From an uncultured Oceanospirillaceae bacterium (GTDB lineage: Bacteria; Pseudomonadota; Gammaproteobacteria; Pseudomonadales; Balneatricaceae): 64,000 bases of DNA. Position numbers and translations under genes: made by a program. Under the pieces are notes generated by a model. That model made no database searches. It had not been told where the DNA came from and was given only the letters and a program-made list of their open reading frames with translations. Positions within the stretch are counted from its first letter, which is position 1. The number at the start of each line of letters is the position of its first letter. The stretch spans positions 32,098 through 96,097 of the forward strand of contig CAKZOD010000044.1 of NCBI GenBank assembly GCA_937136055.1. The letters are read 5' to 3'. Below are positions 18,044-27,541 of this stretch, one piece after another.

Positions 18044-18391
18044 GCCACTAAAAAGGTTAGATTCCCCCTATATAAAGCACTAAATAGTGCACACTTACTC
18101 AACATACCTAGCAAACCTACTGATTAAGAGTCTTGCTAGGTAACATCAAAATGATATTTTTCTAGCATAAGCAGCAACAGCTTTTCTTTTATTAGCATCT
18201 TTTCTGAGTTGACCCACGATCCTTACAATAACTTCTTTGACCTTCCATCACTTCCATTAATTTATAGCCTTAATTCAATGGAAGTTTTAGATACTGTTTA
18301 TTTCAAAAATTGCTCAATCAAATAACCAATTATTGTGCTTTGGTATGATAAAATTGTATTTCAATTTTCTCGATACCTCATAGGCTGCTCC
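18044..18391. other. Intergenic region before pyrC
   Basis: 348 nt without a credible gene. CTTCCATT (18251-18258) and AATGGAAG (18277-18284) form an 8-bp inverted repeat followed by TTTT, a possible weak terminator, though it is 200 nt past the SH3 gene. The pyrC promoter must lie between it and 18392. Confidence 0.5.
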
Positions 18392-19444
18392 ATGCAAAAA
18401 GAACTCACAATCATCCAACCGGACGACTGGCACTTACACCTTCGCAATGGCCACGTTCTTGAAAAAGTGTTGCCATATACCAGCACACACTACAAACGCG
18501 CTATTGTAATGCCAAACCTCCAACCTCCTGTTATAACGACGGCACAAGCGCAACAATATCGAGAAGAAATACTCGCAGCGACACCTGCAGAACATGCTTT
18601 TTCACCGCTTATGGTGCTCTACATGACAGAGCAAACTCAACCTGAAGATGTAAAAGCCGGATACTTAAGCGGCCAGGTTGCTGCGGTAAAACTCTACCCA
18701 GCTGGTGCAACAACTAACTCCGATGCGGGTGTAAAAGATTTAGAGAAGATATACCCAGTATTAGAAGTCATGCAGGAAATTGGTATGCCGTTTCTTGTAC
18801 ATGGTGAAGTCGTTGATCAAGCCATTGATATTTTCGATAGAGAAGCTGTTTTTATCGAAACTAAGCTGATTCCGATTCGCGAACGCTTCCCTACCCTGAA
18901 AATTGTCTTTGAACACATTACGACGAAAGATGGTGTTGATTATGTGCAATCTTGTGATTCGCATACAGCTGCAACAGTAACAACGCATCATTTAGTCATC
19001 AATCGAAATGCTATGCTAGTAGGAGGCATACAGCCTCATTATTACTGCTTGCCTGTTGCTAAACGTGAAAGTCATCGCCTTGCACTAAAAGAAGCGGCAA
19101 CCAGTGGGGACCCTCGCTTTTTCCTAGGTACTGATTCTGCACCGCATTTGGCTCACTTAAAAGAGGCAGCTTGTGGCTGTGCTGGTATTTTTAACGTTGC
19201 TAATACGATGGCGATTCTGGCACAGGTATTTGAGCAGGAAGGGAAACTTGAGAACCTTGAAAAATTCGCTTCCGTGAATGGACCAAACTTTTATAATTTA
19301 CCGATCAATACTGGAAAAATGACGCTAACACGCTCAGATGAGGCTATTCCATTGCCAAAAGATGTGCAAACAGATGATGGCACGATAAAAGTGTTTGATC
19401 CACAAATGCCAATTCATTGGCAAGTTAGCGCTGTTTCACAATAG
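18392..19444 (+). CDS. pyrC: Dihydroorotase (PyrC, type II)
   Basis: Zinc enzyme of de novo pyrimidine synthesis that cyclises carbamoyl-aspartate to dihydroorotate. The zinc-binding HLH (residues 14-16 in DDWHLHLR), the carbamylated-lysine segment [26 protein letters not shown] and GTDSAPH are all present. I use the internal ATG at 18392 (TAGG 7 nt upstream), which yields 350 residues, close to the E. coli enzyme (348); the longer frame from 18335 adds 19 residues without similarity. A perfect hairpin ends the unit. Confidence 0.95.
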   Translation: MQKELTIIQPDDWHLHLRNGHVLEKVLPYTSTHYKRAIVMPNLQPPVITTAQAQQYREEILAATPAEHAFSPLMVLYMTEQTQPEDVKAGYLSGQVAAVKLYPAGATTNSDAGVKDLEKIYPVLEVMQEIGMPFLVHGEVVDQAIDIFDREAVFIETKLIPIRERFPTLKIVFEHITTKDGVDYVQSCDSHTAATVTTHHLVINRNAMLVGGIQPHYYCLPVAKRESHRLALKEAATSGDPRFFLGTDSAPHLAHLKEAACGCAGIFNVANTMAILAQVFEQEGKLENLEKFASVNGPNFYNLPINTGKMTLTRSDEAIPLPKDVQTDDGTIKVFDPQMPIHWQVSAVSQ

Positions 19445-19507
19445 AGAATAGTTATTTGAAAAAATAACATTGCAACCAAAAAATGCTTTATTAAATATTA
19501 GCGTTAT

Positions 19508-19535
19508 AACAAGCAAGTCTAGGGACTTGCTTGTT
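19508..19535. terminator. Bidirectional stem-loop between pyrC and hppD
   Basis: AACAAGCAAGTC (19508-19519) and GACTTGCTTGTT (19524-19535) form a perfect 12-bp stem on a TAGG tetraloop, midway between convergent genes. No T-tract on either strand beyond two T, but the stem is strong enough to act for both. Confidence 0.7.
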
Positions 19536-19560
19536 CATCTATCACTACTTTAAAATGTGA

Positions 19561-20628
19561 TTAGATAACACCGCGGCTGATTTGATCACGCTCAATAGAT
19601 TCAAACAAAGCTTTAAAGTTACCTTCCCCAAAGCCATCATCTTTTTTACGCTGAATGAATTCAAAAAACACAGGCCCTATAACAGTGTTGCCAAAGATCT
19701 GTAACAGTAATCTTGGATCGTCATTTTCTGTCGAGCCATCAACTAAAATACCACGTTTTTTCAGCTCATCTACAGGCTCACCATGCCCCGGCAAACGCTC
19801 TTCTAACATGTCGTAATAGCTATCTGGTGGCGACTTCATAAAATCTAAGCCTTGAGCTTTTAACATATCTAGGCTGTCATAAATATCATCACAGGAGAAC
19901 GCTATATGCTGAATACCTTCACCATTATACTCTCTTAAGTACTCTTCAATTTGTCCTTTACCGCCTTCCCCTTCTTCATTTAAAGGAATACGAATTAGTC
20001 CATCGGGAGCCGTTAATGCCTTTGATTTTAAGCCCGTATACTCACCCTTAATATCAAAGTAACGAATCTCTCTAAAGTTGAAAAGCTTTTCGTAAAAGTC
20101 GGCCCAATAAGACATTCTACCGCTGTAAACATTATGAGTTAGGTGGTCAATCATTTTAAAGCCAAAACCAACAGGGTTTCTGTCAACACCCTCTATAAAC
20201 TCAAAATCGATGTCGTAGATGCTCTTACCTTCTTCATAACGATCAATCAAGTATAGTGGAGCACCACCGATACCTTTGATTGCTGGCAGCCTTAACTCCA
20301 TTGGACCTGTTGGGATCTCAATCGGCTGCGCACCTAATTCAAGTGCTTTTGTATAAGCAAACTGTGCATTCTTTACTCTGAAAGCCATACCACAGGCGCT
20401 TGGCCCGTGTTCGCCGGCAAAGTAACTTGCGTGGCTATTTTTCTCATAGTTTATAATGAAATTGATATCACCCTGACGGTAAAGCTGAACATTCTTAGAA
20501 CGGTGGTTAGCAACATGCGTAAACCCCATGCTCAAAAATGTTTTCTCTAATAAACCTGCTTCAGGTGCTGAAAACTCAACGAACTCAAAACCGGCTAGCC
20601 CCATTGGATTTTCAAATAAATCTGCCAT
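19561..20628 (-). CDS. hppD: 4-hydroxyphenylpyruvate dioxygenase
   Basis: Non-heme Fe(II) enzyme that converts 4-hydroxyphenylpyruvate to homogentisate, the committed step of tyrosine catabolism (and of pyomelanin formation when homogentisate accumulates). The two-domain vicinal-oxygen-chelate fold is recognisable and the iron ligands are in place: H162 (DHLTHN), H241 (IQHIAF) and E323 (FFEF). At 355 residues it is of normal bacterial length. The homogentisate genes (hmgA, fahA) are not nearby. It is transcribed divergently from a MarR-type regulator, which is the likely controller. Confidence 0.95.
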   Translation of the reverse strand: MADLFENPMGLAGFEFVEFSAPEAGLLEKTFLSMGFTHVANHRSKNVQLYRQGDINFIINYEKNSHASYFAGEHGPSACGMAFRVKNAQFAYTKALELGAQPIEIPTGPMELRLPAIKGIGGAPLYLIDRYEEGKSIYDIDFEFIEGVDRNPVGFGFKMIDHLTHNVYSGRMSYWADFYEKLFNFREIRYFDIKGEYTGLKSKALTAPDGLIRIPLNEEGEGGKGQIEEYLREYNGEGIQHIAFSCDDIYDSLDMLKAQGLDFMKSPPDSYYDMLEERLPGHGEPVDELKKRGILVDGSTENDDPRLLLQIFGNTVIGPVFFEFIQRKKDDGFGEGNFKALFESIERDQISRGVI

Positions 20629-20686
20629 TTCATTTCTCCTAAGATGTACTCTATCGCTTTTTATATTGTGACCTGAATCTATAGCT

Positions 20687-20821
20687 GCAACTAAGATTGC
20701 ACTGTGAAACTAATTTGTTGCACTCTATACTCACTTTGAAAGTGCGATTTCAGGTATTATATTATCTGACTGAGCATTAAGTTGCTTCTACAACTATCAT
20801 TAGTTGCAACAGCAACTAATG
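20687..20821. promoter_or_regulatory. Divergent hppD/marR control region with operator
   Basis: A perfect 10-bp dyad CATTAGTTGC-AACA-GCAACTAATG occupies 20798-20821, just upstream of the marR ribosome-binding site. Partial copies of the half-site occur at 20687-20694 (GCAACTAA), about 20779-20785 (AAGTTGC) and about 20791 (CAACTAT). The set suggests a MarR-family operator controlling both directions. Confidence 0.65.
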
Positions 20822-20853
20822 TCAAGTTTTTAGTGATAAAAGGATTCACATCA

Positions 20854-21318
20854 ATGACCGAAGAACAGCAAAATGTGCTCACTCTCGATAACTTCTTCCC
20901 TTACCAACTATCTGTTTCCTCTAATAAAATCAGCGGTTTATTTGCAGATATTTATCAAGACAAGTTTGCATTAACTATCACACAGTGGCGTATTATGGCT
21001 GTCCTTGGAGAAAACCCTGATATAAGTGCAGATGACGTTTCACACAAAACGCAGATTGAAAAATCAATTCTAAGCCGGGCAATCAGTAAGCTTTTACAAC
21101 GTAAGCTGATCCAAAGAGTATTCTCTGAAACAGATAAGCGACGCTCGATGCTCTCGTTAACAACCACTGGTATTGATGTCTACAACGAAATCATTCCACT
21201 ATCACATCAATATGAAAAGCAATTGCTAAGCTGCTTTAGTCAAAGCGAGAAAGACCAGTTCTATTCATCTCTTGAAAAGCTCTATAAGCACGCCAAAGCG
21301 CTCAAAAAAGACACTTAG
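20854..21318 (+). CDS. MarR-family transcriptional regulator
   Basis: Winged-helix DNA-binding dimer. The 154-residue product has the MarR layout: N-terminal dimer helix, ALTITQWRIMAVLGEN, the recognition helix region KSILSRAISKLLQRKLI, and the wing DKRRSMLSLTTTG. The start is the ATG at 20854 with AAAGGA 9 nt upstream; the longer frame from 20782 would translate through the operator dyad and has no ribosome site. Its position, divergent from hppD, suggests it senses an aromatic compound of tyrosine catabolism, but the ligand is unknown. Confidence 0.92.
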   Translation: MTEEQQNVLTLDNFFPYQLSVSSNKISGLFADIYQDKFALTITQWRIMAVLGENPDISADDVSHKTQIEKSILSRAISKLLQRKLIQRVFSETDKRRSMLSLTTTGIDVYNEIIPLSHQYEKQLLSCFSQSEKDQFYSSLEKLYKHAKALKKDT

Positions 21319-21440
21319 TTACGGAACATTTAAGCTTCTATCAACTCATAACCAATTCAATTAGTTTAACTATTCTCCAATTACTTTAAGTATAGATCGA
21401 TCGTTATTCGACTCGAATTTAATTAAGAAAAAGGATATAC

Positions 21441-24209
21441 ATGCGCTTTCACTCTCTCGGTTTTGTTTTAATTAGCTTGATATTTAGTACAACGATTAGT
21501 GCTAATAGTATTCAAAAAAGCGCTAACGATACTCGCCAGTACGAAAGCTTTACCTTAGACAATGCACTTTCCGTGTTAGTTATTTCAGATCCGCAAACAA
21601 CGAAATCAGCAGCTTCTTTAAATGTGGAAGTAGGTTCTGCCAATAACCCTAAAAATCGCCCGGGCCTTGCTCATTTTTTAGAGCACATGCTATTTTTAGG
21701 TACCCAAAAATTCCCTCAAGCAAATGAGTATTCAAGCTTCATTGATTCTCACGGTGGCTCACAAAACGCTTTTACTTCTCAAGACAACACTAACTATTAT
21801 TTTGATATCAAACACGACTCTCTCGATGAAGCCCTTGATCGCTTTTCGCAATTTTTTATCGCACCGCTATTTTCCGCTAAGTACACTGAGCGCGAGAAAA
21901 AAGCTGTTCATTCAGAGTATCAATCACGCTTAAAAGATGACGCTCAAAGAAACTATGCCGCTTTTAAACAAATCATGAACCCAGCCCACCCTGGAAGCCG
22001 TTTTTTTATTGGCTCCCTAGAGAGCCTTTCAGATAATGAGCACTCTAAAATTCGCGATGATTTAGTGCAGTTTTATCAACAACAATACTCTGCAAACCGA
22101 ATGACACTCGTGGTGCTAGGAAAAGAACCGCTATCGGTATTAAAAGAGCGCGTTAAAAAATACTTCTCTGCCATTCAAAACCGTAACTTAAAAAAGCAAC
22201 CGATCGCCGTGAATCGATTGAAGGACAGCACCTTACCGTTGATCTTCAAAGTTAAAACATTAAAGGATTTTAGGTTACTAACATTAACTTTCCCAACCAC
22301 CAGCGCTAAAACTCTTTATGATCAAAAGCCATTAGGCTACATCAGTTCTATCATTGGCTACGAAGGTGAAGGCAGTTTAATTGCCTATTTAAAAGCACAA
22401 GGATTAGCCAACGGCTTAAGTGCTGGTAATAGTGATGAATCAGATGTTGAATCCTCTTTTCAAACAAGCATTAGCTTAACTGAGAAAGGTTTAACCCAGG
22501 TTGACAAGGTGATTGAAAACTTCTTTTATTTTATTGGTAAGTTAAAAGAAAGTGGTATTCAAGAATCTCTTTATAAAGAAGAGCAACGTTTATCTAAACA
22601 AGCCTTTGAATATATTCCTAAACAAAGCCCTGCCAGTTATGTAGTGCAATTATCACAAAGAATGAAGCTTTACCCTGAAAAGCACTGGATAAACGCCCCT
22701 TATTTGTTAGAGCGCTTTGATCAGGCATCGATTGCTAAGTATGTCAGTTTTATCACACCTGATAATATGCTGATCAATATACAAGCACGCTCTGTCAACA
22801 CAGATAAAACAGAGCCGCACTTTGGCGGACAGTACAGCACCCAAAGTATTAGCCAGAAGCAACTCAATAAATGGCACTCTCCTCAATCAAACTCTGAACT
22901 CTATATTCGCAAGCAAAACCCTTTTATCGCAGAAGATTTAACCTTAGTCCCCCAAGCCACTAATACCGCTACTGATGCAGTTAAGCATTCACAGGTTTCA
23001 AGTGGTGTTAATTTGTGGCACCTGCAAGATAAAGAGTTTTTAACACCAAAATCCACTTTATATTTCGGCATTATTCGCTCCCCATCAACGCTCACATCAA
23101 GAGAGAAAATAGCCTTAAGCCTCTATACACGACTCATCAACGATACGCTCAACAAGCAGCTTTATGATGCGGGATCTGCCGGTCTTTACTTGGATTTATA
23201 TGCCCATAGGCGTGGCATTAGCATAAAGATTTCGGGTTACAGTGAAAAGCAGGCATTACTGCTTGATCTACTGGATAATTTAGCGACACCCACTTTTAAT
23301 GTGGATCGCTTCAATATCATTAAAGAAAACTACCGCCGCTCTTTGGTCAACAACTTACAAGATAAACCTTATGAGCAATTGTTCGACCGCTTAAGCGAGC
23401 ATTTGCTCAGTGAACCCAGCATAGACGATAAACTCAAAACGCTATCAAGTATTAGCCTTAACGATATTTTGCACATAGCTCAATCCCTTTTTGAGAAAGC
23501 AGAGTTGCGGATTCTTTCTCACGGTAATATTGATTTTAAAAGTGCACAGGCACTAGCACTACAAGTCACTGACAAACTGGCAATTAAACAAACAATACCC
23601 GTCGCTGATCAAAACAATGTTCGCATCCTTGATGATCAACAAAGAATCAATATTGAAGCGCAAATTGATAATAGCGATTCTGCTGTGATTTGGTACTTAC
23701 AAGGGCAAGACACAAGTTATAAGGCGCGTGCTTCAACAAACCTGCTAACTGAAATTCTGGCGACTGATTATTCAAATCAATTGCGCACCGAGCAACAACT
23801 TGGTTATTTAGTATTTGCAACAGGGATGAACGTTCAAAAAATGCCCGGCATTGCATTTGTTGTACAATCTCCCAATTCGACAATCGAAGATATACAAGCA
23901 AGTAATGAAGCTTTCACACAAGGATTTATACAAAAGCTTAGAACATTAACAAAGGATCAAGTGAACACTTTTAAGCGCAGTTTAGTTGCCAGATACCAAA
24001 CTCCAGAACGCACTATATATCAGCGCAGTAATCGTTTATGGAGTGAGCTGAACTACAAAATTTTAAGCTTTGATGAAAGAGAAATGCTAACAGCTGCCGT
24101 TAAAAAACTATCAATAGATGATTTAATTATTGCCTGGCAATCACTTCTCAACAAAAAGATTATTTTAACCAGCCGTGCAAATAACCAAACAGCCAAACTA
24201 AAAAAATAA
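21441..24209 (+). CDS. Insulinase-like M16 zinc peptidase (pitrilysin type)
   Basis: Secreted, probably periplasmic metallopeptidase that degrades peptides. It has an N-terminal signal peptide (cleavage near ISA-NSIQ), the inverted zinc motif HFLEH at residues 78-82 with the downstream glutamate region (EREKKAVHSEYQ), and four M16 domains over 922 residues, as in protease III (PtrA). The C-terminal half (RTEQQLGYLV) is the non-catalytic substrate-binding half. AAAAGGATATAC before the ATG supports the start. Single gene with its own hairpin terminator. Confidence 0.93.
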   Translation: MRFHSLGFVLISLIFSTTISANSIQKSANDTRQYESFTLDNALSVLVISDPQTTKSAASLNVEVGSANNPKNRPGLAHFLEHMLFLGTQKFPQANEYSSFIDSHGGSQNAFTSQDNTNYYFDIKHDSLDEALDRFSQFFIAPLFSAKYTEREKKAVHSEYQSRLKDDAQRNYAAFKQIMNPAHPGSRFFIGSLESLSDNEHSKIRDDLVQFYQQQYSANRMTLVVLGKEPLSVLKERVKKYFSAIQNRNLKKQPIAVNRLKDSTLPLIFKVKTLKDFRLLTLTFPTTSAKTLYDQKPLGYISSIIGYEGEGSLIAYLKAQGLANGLSAGNSDESDVESSFQTSISLTEKGLTQVDKVIENFFYFIGKLKESGIQESLYKEEQRLSKQAFEYIPKQSPASYVVQLSQRMKLYPEKHWINAPYLLERFDQASIAKYVSFITPDNMLINIQARSVNTDKTEPHFGGQYSTQSISQKQLNKWHSPQSNSELYIRKQNPFIAEDLTLVPQATNTATDAVKHSQVSSGVNLWHLQDKEFLTPKSTLYFGIIRSPSTLTSREKIALSLYTRLINDTLNKQLYDAGSAGLYLDLYAHRRGISIKISGYSEKQALLLDLLDNLATPTFNVDRFNIIKENYRRSLVNNLQDKPYEQLFDRLSEHLLSEPSIDDKLKTLSSISLNDILHIAQSLFEKAELRILSHGNIDFKSAQALALQVTDKLAIKQTIPVADQNNVRILDDQQRINIEAQIDNSDSAVIWYLQGQDTSYKARASTNLLTEILATDYSNQLRTEQQLGYLVFATGMNVQKMPGIAFVVQSPNSTIEDIQASNEAFTQGFIQKLRTLTKDQVNTFKRSLVARYQTPERTIYQRSNRLWSELNYKILSFDEREMLTAAVKKLSIDDLIIAWQSLLNKKIILTSRANNQTAKLKK

Positions 24210-24229
24210 CAGCGGTTAATAAACCATAA

Positions 24230-24282
24230 GCTTTATACTAAAACGAAAGTGATAACTTGTTTGAGTATAAAGCGTTCTTTTT
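24230..24282 (+). terminator. Terminator of the M16 peptidase gene
   Basis: GCTTTATACT (24230-24239) pairs perfectly with AGTATAAAGC (24264-24273), with an inner AAGT/ACTT stem, followed by a T-rich tail (24275-24282). Confidence 0.8.
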
Positions 24283-24342
24283 AATCTAAAATAGTCGCAA
24301 TACCGCTAGTTAACATTTACCGGTGCATGCTACTGTAACGCC

Positions 24343-24505
24343 GCTATTTTAGGTTCTTAAACAAGTAATTGGGAAGTAAGAACAAAACCTTCGCTGCCCC
24401 CGCAACGGTATTCTACAATCTGTCATTTGATAGTCTGTAGGTAGCCCGGAACCAGCCTAAATAGCATTACCAATAAATGTATTTACACGGGTGAGTGTAA
24501 AGGAG
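24343..24505 (+). promoter_or_regulatory. Cobalamin (B12) riboswitch of cbtBA
   Basis: The closing helix P1 pairs GCTATTTTAGG (24343-24353) with CCTAAATAGC (24456-24465). Conserved cobalamin-aptamer cores are present: GCTGCCCCCGCAACGGTA (about 24393-24410) and the B12 box AGCCCGGAACCAGCC (about 24443-24457). Behind it, TTTACAC (24482-24488)/GTGTAAA (24495-24501) forms a 7-bp hairpin directly abutting the GGAG Shine-Dalgarno of cbtB (24502-24505), which suggests translational control when adenosylcobalamin binds. Confidence 0.92.
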
Positions 24506-24512
24506 TATTTCT

Positions 24513-24698
24513 GTGCTAAACACAATAGACAATCGCACTTTCACTAAAAGTGCTTTAACCATTTCAACCTCTCTACAAATATCACTTGCCTTAGGCTTAG
24601 GTCTAGGTCTGTTTCTACTGGTAGCGTTTGCACCTATTGAAGCTGTCCACAATGCAGCTCACGATGCTCGGCATGCATTTGCATTTCCCTGCCATTAA
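24513..24698 (+). CDS. cbtB: CbtB, small subunit of the predicted cobalt transporter
   Basis: 61-residue single-pass membrane protein. One hydrophobic helix (about 22-42) is followed by the family's metal-binding tail HNAAHDARHAFAFPCH, rich in His and ending in Cys-His. GTG start with AAAGGAG 7 nt upstream. CbtB is typically encoded right before CbtA under B12 control, exactly as here. Transport of cobalt by CbtAB is a family prediction. Confidence 0.93.
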   Translation: MLNTIDNRTFTKSALTISTSLQISLALGLGLGLFLLVAFAPIEAVHNAAHDARHAFAFPCH

Positions 24699-24791
24699 AC
24701 GGGGTAGTTAATGAACATCCGTTTAAAGCTTATTCCTGCTTAGCTGATTTATTAACAGATACTAAGCATATTTCAAAAAAGGAGAGAAATC

Positions 24792-25544
24792 GTGGCATTA
24801 AGAAACATCATCTTAGCGGCAATCGCCGTTGGCGTTATCACAGGTATCGTGTATGGGCTATTTCAACAAACTCAAATTAACCCAATCATATACGGCGCTG
24901 AAGAGTACGAAGTGACGGATGCACCACTGGCTCATAGCCATAATACCGATGCTGCAGCAAACGTTGAGGCGCAAGAGCCTGAAGAAGCTTGGTCACCTGA
25001 AGATGGAGCGCAAAGGATTACCTCAACGATGGTTGCCAATATCACTATTGCGATCGCCTATGCACTCGTTATGATTTCGCTCATGGCATTACATGATGCA
25101 AAGTCAAACAAACCTAAGATTTCAGCCAAGCAAGGGGCCGTTTGGGGAATTGCTGCTTTAATTGCTCTATTTATTGCACCCGCACTCTTTGGCTTGCACC
25201 CAGAAGTACCGGGGACCGTTGCCGCTGAACTGATTAATCGCCAACAATGGTGGATGTTCTGTGCGGGTATAAGTGTCACTGGTATCGCTGTTTTATATTA
25301 CAGTGCTAATAAATTTAAATTTATAGGCATCATTTTACTGGCAGCTCCTCATATTGTTGGCGCACCACTCCCTGAGTCACACGGCTTTGCCAATACTGCT
25401 CCTGAAGCTGTTAGCGCTTTAAGTCAATTAACCAGTGAGTTCTTTTTAATGACAAGTATCGGCATGGCGCTGTTTTTCATTTTGTTAGGCTCATTGTCAG
25501 GCTGGGTTGTTAATCGTTTTATTCATTTAAATGAAAGTGCTTAA
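24792..25544 (+). CDS. cbtA: CbtA, predicted cobalt transporter membrane subunit
   Basis: Integral membrane protein of 250 residues with about five to six helices (near 5-25, 75-100, 115-135, 150-170, 175-195, 215-240). A histidine-containing acidic segment (APLAHSHNTDAAANVE) follows the first helix and may sample the metal. GTG start at 24792 with AAAGGAG 8 nt upstream, 93 nt after cbtB in the same riboswitch-controlled unit. It should take up cobalt for cobalamin synthesis when B12 is scarce. Confidence 0.92.
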   Translation: MALRNIILAAIAVGVITGIVYGLFQQTQINPIIYGAEEYEVTDAPLAHSHNTDAAANVEAQEPEEAWSPEDGAQRITSTMVANITIAIAYALVMISLMALHDAKSNKPKISAKQGAVWGIAALIALFIAPALFGLHPEVPGTVAAELINRQQWWMFCAGISVTGIAVLYYSANKFKFIGIILLAAPHIVGAPLPESHGFANTAPEAVSALSQLTSEFFLMTSIGMALFFILLGSLSGWVVNRFIHLNESA

Positions 25545-25708
25545 TCAATTGAAACTCTTTTAAGCGCACCTTCCTTTTGCTCTATTTCTTAACCTTTTGA
25601 AATGAGCATCAGGGAGTATACGATCAATTTCCAAAACTTCTGTGTTAGGGTTTGATCGCATGCTATCAAATACCGTTGAGCCACTCATATCATAAAAGGC
25701 AGCAATCG

Positions 25709-26185
25709 ATGTTCTTATCACGCATAATAGTTACTACCTTCTCTCGCTCGGTAAAAAATAGTAACTATAAGTACGACATAAAATTATTTCTTTCAATGCT
25801 AAGTAGCCTTTTGCTACTCACTAGCTTTAACTTACAAGCGAAAGAGCTCTTCTTTGAAACAAGCAATGATCAGTTTTCACTCGAGTTAACAGCGCCTGAG
25901 AGCCCCTCCTTAAATAAGATTTATCGCTGGAAGGCAGTACTCAAAGGTAGCCAGCCACTAAGTCAAATATCTCTAAGTGATATTACTATTAGTGGAGGTA
26001 TGCTGGCTCATGGACACGGCTTACCTACGCAGCCAAAAGCATTAAACTTAACCCATAACAACGATCGTCAAATCAGTTTCGATATTCAGGGTTTGAAGTT
26101 TCAAATGTGGGGAAATTGGCATCTACAAGTTCATGTTGCTGACACTCAGGCCCCCCTTATTATCGAATTTAATTTAAGCCCATAA
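25709..26185 (+). CDS. Exported FixH/YtkA-like domain protein
   Basis: The last 110 residues form a small beta-sandwich-like domain with the motif GGMLAHGHGLPTQP and a Trp-rich end (FQMWGNWHLQVHV), as in the FixH/YtkA-like group of periplasmic proteins. A hydrophobic stretch (LFLSMLSSLLLLTSF) ends in LQA, a plausible signal-peptide cleavage. I start at ATG 25709 (AAGG 10 nt upstream), giving 158 residues; the longer frame begins with an unsupported TTG. The stop overlaps the next start as TAATG, so it is translationally coupled to the diheme peroxidase and probably its partner or substrate. Function unknown. Confidence 0.75.
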   Translation: MFLSRIIVTTFSRSVKNSNYKYDIKLFLSMLSSLLLLTSFNLQAKELFFETSNDQFSLELTAPESPSLNKIYRWKAVLKGSQPLSQISLSDITISGGMLAHGHGLPTQPKALNLTHNNDRQISFDIQGLKFQMWGNWHLQVHVADTQAPLIIEFNLSP

Positions 26186-27501
26186 TGTTACGCATAATTA
26201 TTTGTATTTTAGTGCTTGGCGCCTTAGGCTGGGCGGGCTTTTTTAATCGCCAACAACCATTGAGCTGGTCTGATAACGAGCGCGCCACAATAGCTTCTTT
26301 ACGCCTTGCGGATGAAAAGACCCTGTTACAAAATGTGATTCATACAGGCAACACTGTTTGGGATGATGTAGCTGCAGCAAAACTCGGCCAACAACTTTTT
26401 TTTGATAACCAATTAAGCAAAAACCAAGCAGTGTCTTGCGCTACTTGCCATCAACCAAGTGAAGGCTTTGCTGACCCACAGGCTCTCTCTATCGGTATAT
26501 CAACAACCAAACGACACTCACCTAGTTTACTCGGTGCAGCCTTTAGCCCTTGGTTCTTCTGGGATGGTAGAGCCGATAGCTTATGGGCTCAAGCATTAGG
26601 ACCTCTTGAAGACCCCGCGGAACATGGTGCTAATCGCTTACAGTTAGCGAAACTAATAGCGACAAAATACAAACCACAGTACCAGGCAATTTTCGGCCCT
26701 ATTAGTGACTTCAATCATCTTGCCTCTCACGCAACGCCACTGTCTGACAACCCTCTATGGCGCAATAATTGGCAGCGTATGAGCGTCACCGATCAAGATG
26801 CTGTAAATCAAGTATTTGCCAACATAGGTAAGAGCTTGGCTGCCTATCAATCACGCCTTATTCCCAGTCCTTCAAGGTTTGATAAATTCGCAGCACAATT
26901 ATTAACTCAAGGTAGCTCTGATATTTTAAACCGTACTGAGCAACAAGGCTTAAAACTCTTTATCAGTGAAGAAAAAGGGCAATGTATTCGCTGTCATAAC
27001 GGTCCTTTTCTGACTAACAACGATTTTCAAGTCACTGGTATAAAAGACCCAAGACTTCCTTTAGGCAGTGGCAGGTTAGAAGGGATTACAATTGCCCTTA
27101 ATAGTGAATTCAACTGCCGCAGTCCCTACTCAAGTACACAAGATAAAGATACTGAATGCCTAGAATTAGATTATGCTAAATCCTCTGGTGATGAGCTGAA
27201 CTTTGCATTTAAAGTTCCTACCTTGAGAAACATAAGCCAAACAGCACCTTATATGCACAACGGTAGTTTTGATAATTTACAGCAAGTATTGCACTTCTAC
27301 ACACGTGCCAAGTCTCAATATTCAGATACAGATGTTGAATCCAAACGTGATACTAGCACTCTATCTAAACAATCCGTCACACACTTAGACATAGAACCCT
27401 TAGCACTAGCTTCAGAGCAACTGATCCAGCTTGAGGCCTTTTTAAATACACTGACCTCTCCCATCAACCTAGATGATACATGGCTTAAGAAACCGAATTA
27501 G
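26185..27501 (+). CDS. Diheme cytochrome c peroxidase/MauG-family protein
   Basis: Periplasmic, membrane-anchored c-type cytochrome. An N-terminal hydrophobic helix (1-20) is followed by two CXXCH heme sites, CATCH (85-89) and CIRCH (267-271), and TAPYMHNG, in which the Met is the distal heme ligand of bacterial peroxidases rather than the Tyr of MauG. Additional features are FFWDGRADSLWAQALGP and a Cys pair (FNCRS, TECLE). At 438 residues it fits the MauG/MbnH/CcpA superfamily. It is coupled to the FixH-like gene upstream and follows cbtBA. It may reduce peroxide or oxidise a partner protein; the sequence does not decide. Confidence 0.9.
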   Translation: MLRIIICILVLGALGWAGFFNRQQPLSWSDNERATIASLRLADEKTLLQNVIHTGNTVWDDVAAAKLGQQLFFDNQLSKNQAVSCATCHQPSEGFADPQALSIGISTTKRHSPSLLGAAFSPWFFWDGRADSLWAQALGPLEDPAEHGANRLQLAKLIATKYKPQYQAIFGPISDFNHLASHATPLSDNPLWRNNWQRMSVTDQDAVNQVFANIGKSLAAYQSRLIPSPSRFDKFAAQLLTQGSSDILNRTEQQGLKLFISEEKGQCIRCHNGPFLTNNDFQVTGIKDPRLPLGSGRLEGITIALNSEFNCRSPYSSTQDKDTECLELDYAKSSGDELNFAFKVPTLRNISQTAPYMHNGSFDNLQQVLHFYTRAKSQYSDTDVESKRDTSTLSKQSVTHLDIEPLALASEQLIQLEAFLNTLTSPINLDDTWLKKPN

Positions 27502-27541
27502 CGAAAGGTTTATAAAAGTAATAGAACACTAGCTGATAGTA

